The notes under the pieces were generated by a model. That model was not told the DNA's origin. It did no database searches and saw nothing but the letters and a program-made list of their open reading frames with translations. This document shows, piece after piece, positions 63,895 through 64,000 of a stretch of DNA of 64,000 bases; position 1 is the stretch's first letter; each line of letters opens with the position of its first letter. The stretch comes from Pseudoduganella aquatica (GTDB lineage: Bacteria; Pseudomonadota; Gammaproteobacteria; Burkholderiales; Burkholderiaceae_D). A program made the translations under genes and the position numbers. Location of the stretch: the NCBI RefSeq assembly GCF_009857595.1, contig NZ_WWCU01000025.1, positions 28,023-92,022 of the forward strand. Reading direction: 5' to 3'.

Positions 63895-64000
63895 TCAAGC
63901 GTTTTGAAGCTCCTGATTGAATGGTTTGCCAGATTTTAAGACGCCGAAAGCAACGTGGACGAGCTTGCGCATCATGGCGCCGATCACCAGCTTGGCCGGC
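63895..64000 (-). CDS. IS110-family transposase, C-terminal part only
   Basis: The minus strand encodes an open frame that enters from the right edge and ends at TGA (63895-63897). Its translation includes KLVIGAMMRKLVHVAFGVLK and then SGKPFNQELQNA, the very conserved C-terminus of IS110/IS116/IS902 transposases. The remaining part lies beyond the window, so intactness cannot be judged. It indicates an insertion sequence immediately downstream of the sensor operon. Confidence 0.85.
   Translation of the reverse strand, partial: PAKLVIGAMMRKLVHVAFGVLKSGKPFNQELQNA

Overview
The window is GC-rich chromosomal DNA from a betaproteobacterium. Gene content and order (rpsU-yqeY-dnaG-rpoD, queG/tsaE-amiC, mutL-miaA, DctSR with a DctPQM transporter) and abundant GGCGGGTTA palindromes suggest Oxalobacteraceae, near Massilia/Duganella; this placement is inference from protein style and context, not from a search. 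Almost all of the sequence is coding. Only two gene-poor stretches exceed 300 bases: the rpoD leader (2335-2778) and an AT-rich pocket at 33096-33455.

Layout. 0-5.6 kb: the macromolecular-synthesis cluster rpsU, yqeY, dnaG, rpoD on the minus strand. 5.7-10.8 kb: a flavoprotein, ybiB, DAHP synthase, an odd shortened NirD-like protein and tsaD. 10.9-13.9 kb: a nitrate-type ABC transporter operon with a Tat-exported binding protein, followed by two LysR regulators, the second divergent from a short-chain dehydrogenase (14-17 kb). 17-25 kb: a membrane hydrolase, DUF427, a GAF-GGDEF protein with a degenerate active site, a DsbA-like protein, plsY, ybaK, a nuclease/phosphatase-fold enzyme and a PAS-GGDEF-EAL protein. 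25.4-30.6 kb: an RND efflux pair with an unknown exported protein. 30.7-33.1 kb: an Ig-like lipoprotein, xerD and an alkylguanine-DNA methyltransferase. 33.4-39.1 kb: DctPQM with the divergent DctS/DctR two-component system. 39.1-42.5 kb: MarR-CPBP, a low-GC BrnT/DUF3052-like island, and queG. 42.5-51.2 kb: tsaE, amiC, a mutarotase, an alpha-carbonic anhydrase, DedA, a cyclophilin, mutL and miaA. 51.3 kb: two identical tRNA-Met genes. 51.6-57.4 kb: a MexEF-OprN-like RND operon. 57.6-63.8 kb: Rrf2 and MarR regulators, cyanase, and the most unusual item: an NCS1-type nucleobase permease fused through a cysteine cluster to a hybrid histidine kinase, with its own LuxR-type response regulator. The right edge cuts the 3' end of an IS110-type transposase.

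Functionally the window mixes housekeeping (sigma factor, primase, tRNA modification by TsaD/TsaE/MiaA/QueG, mismatch repair, chromosome dimer resolution) with nitrogen scavenging (nitrate ABC transporter, NirD-like protein, cyanase, NCS1 sensor), C4-dicarboxylate uptake, efflux and c-di-GMP signalling.

Two small-repeat families punctuate the gene borders. A GGCGGGTTA/TAACCCGCC palindrome family occurs at eight places, four of them as paired hairpins. A GGGGTCAG..CTGACCCC family occurs at three places, and in two of these it supplies the stop codon and last residues of the adjoining gene (miaA and a LysR gene).
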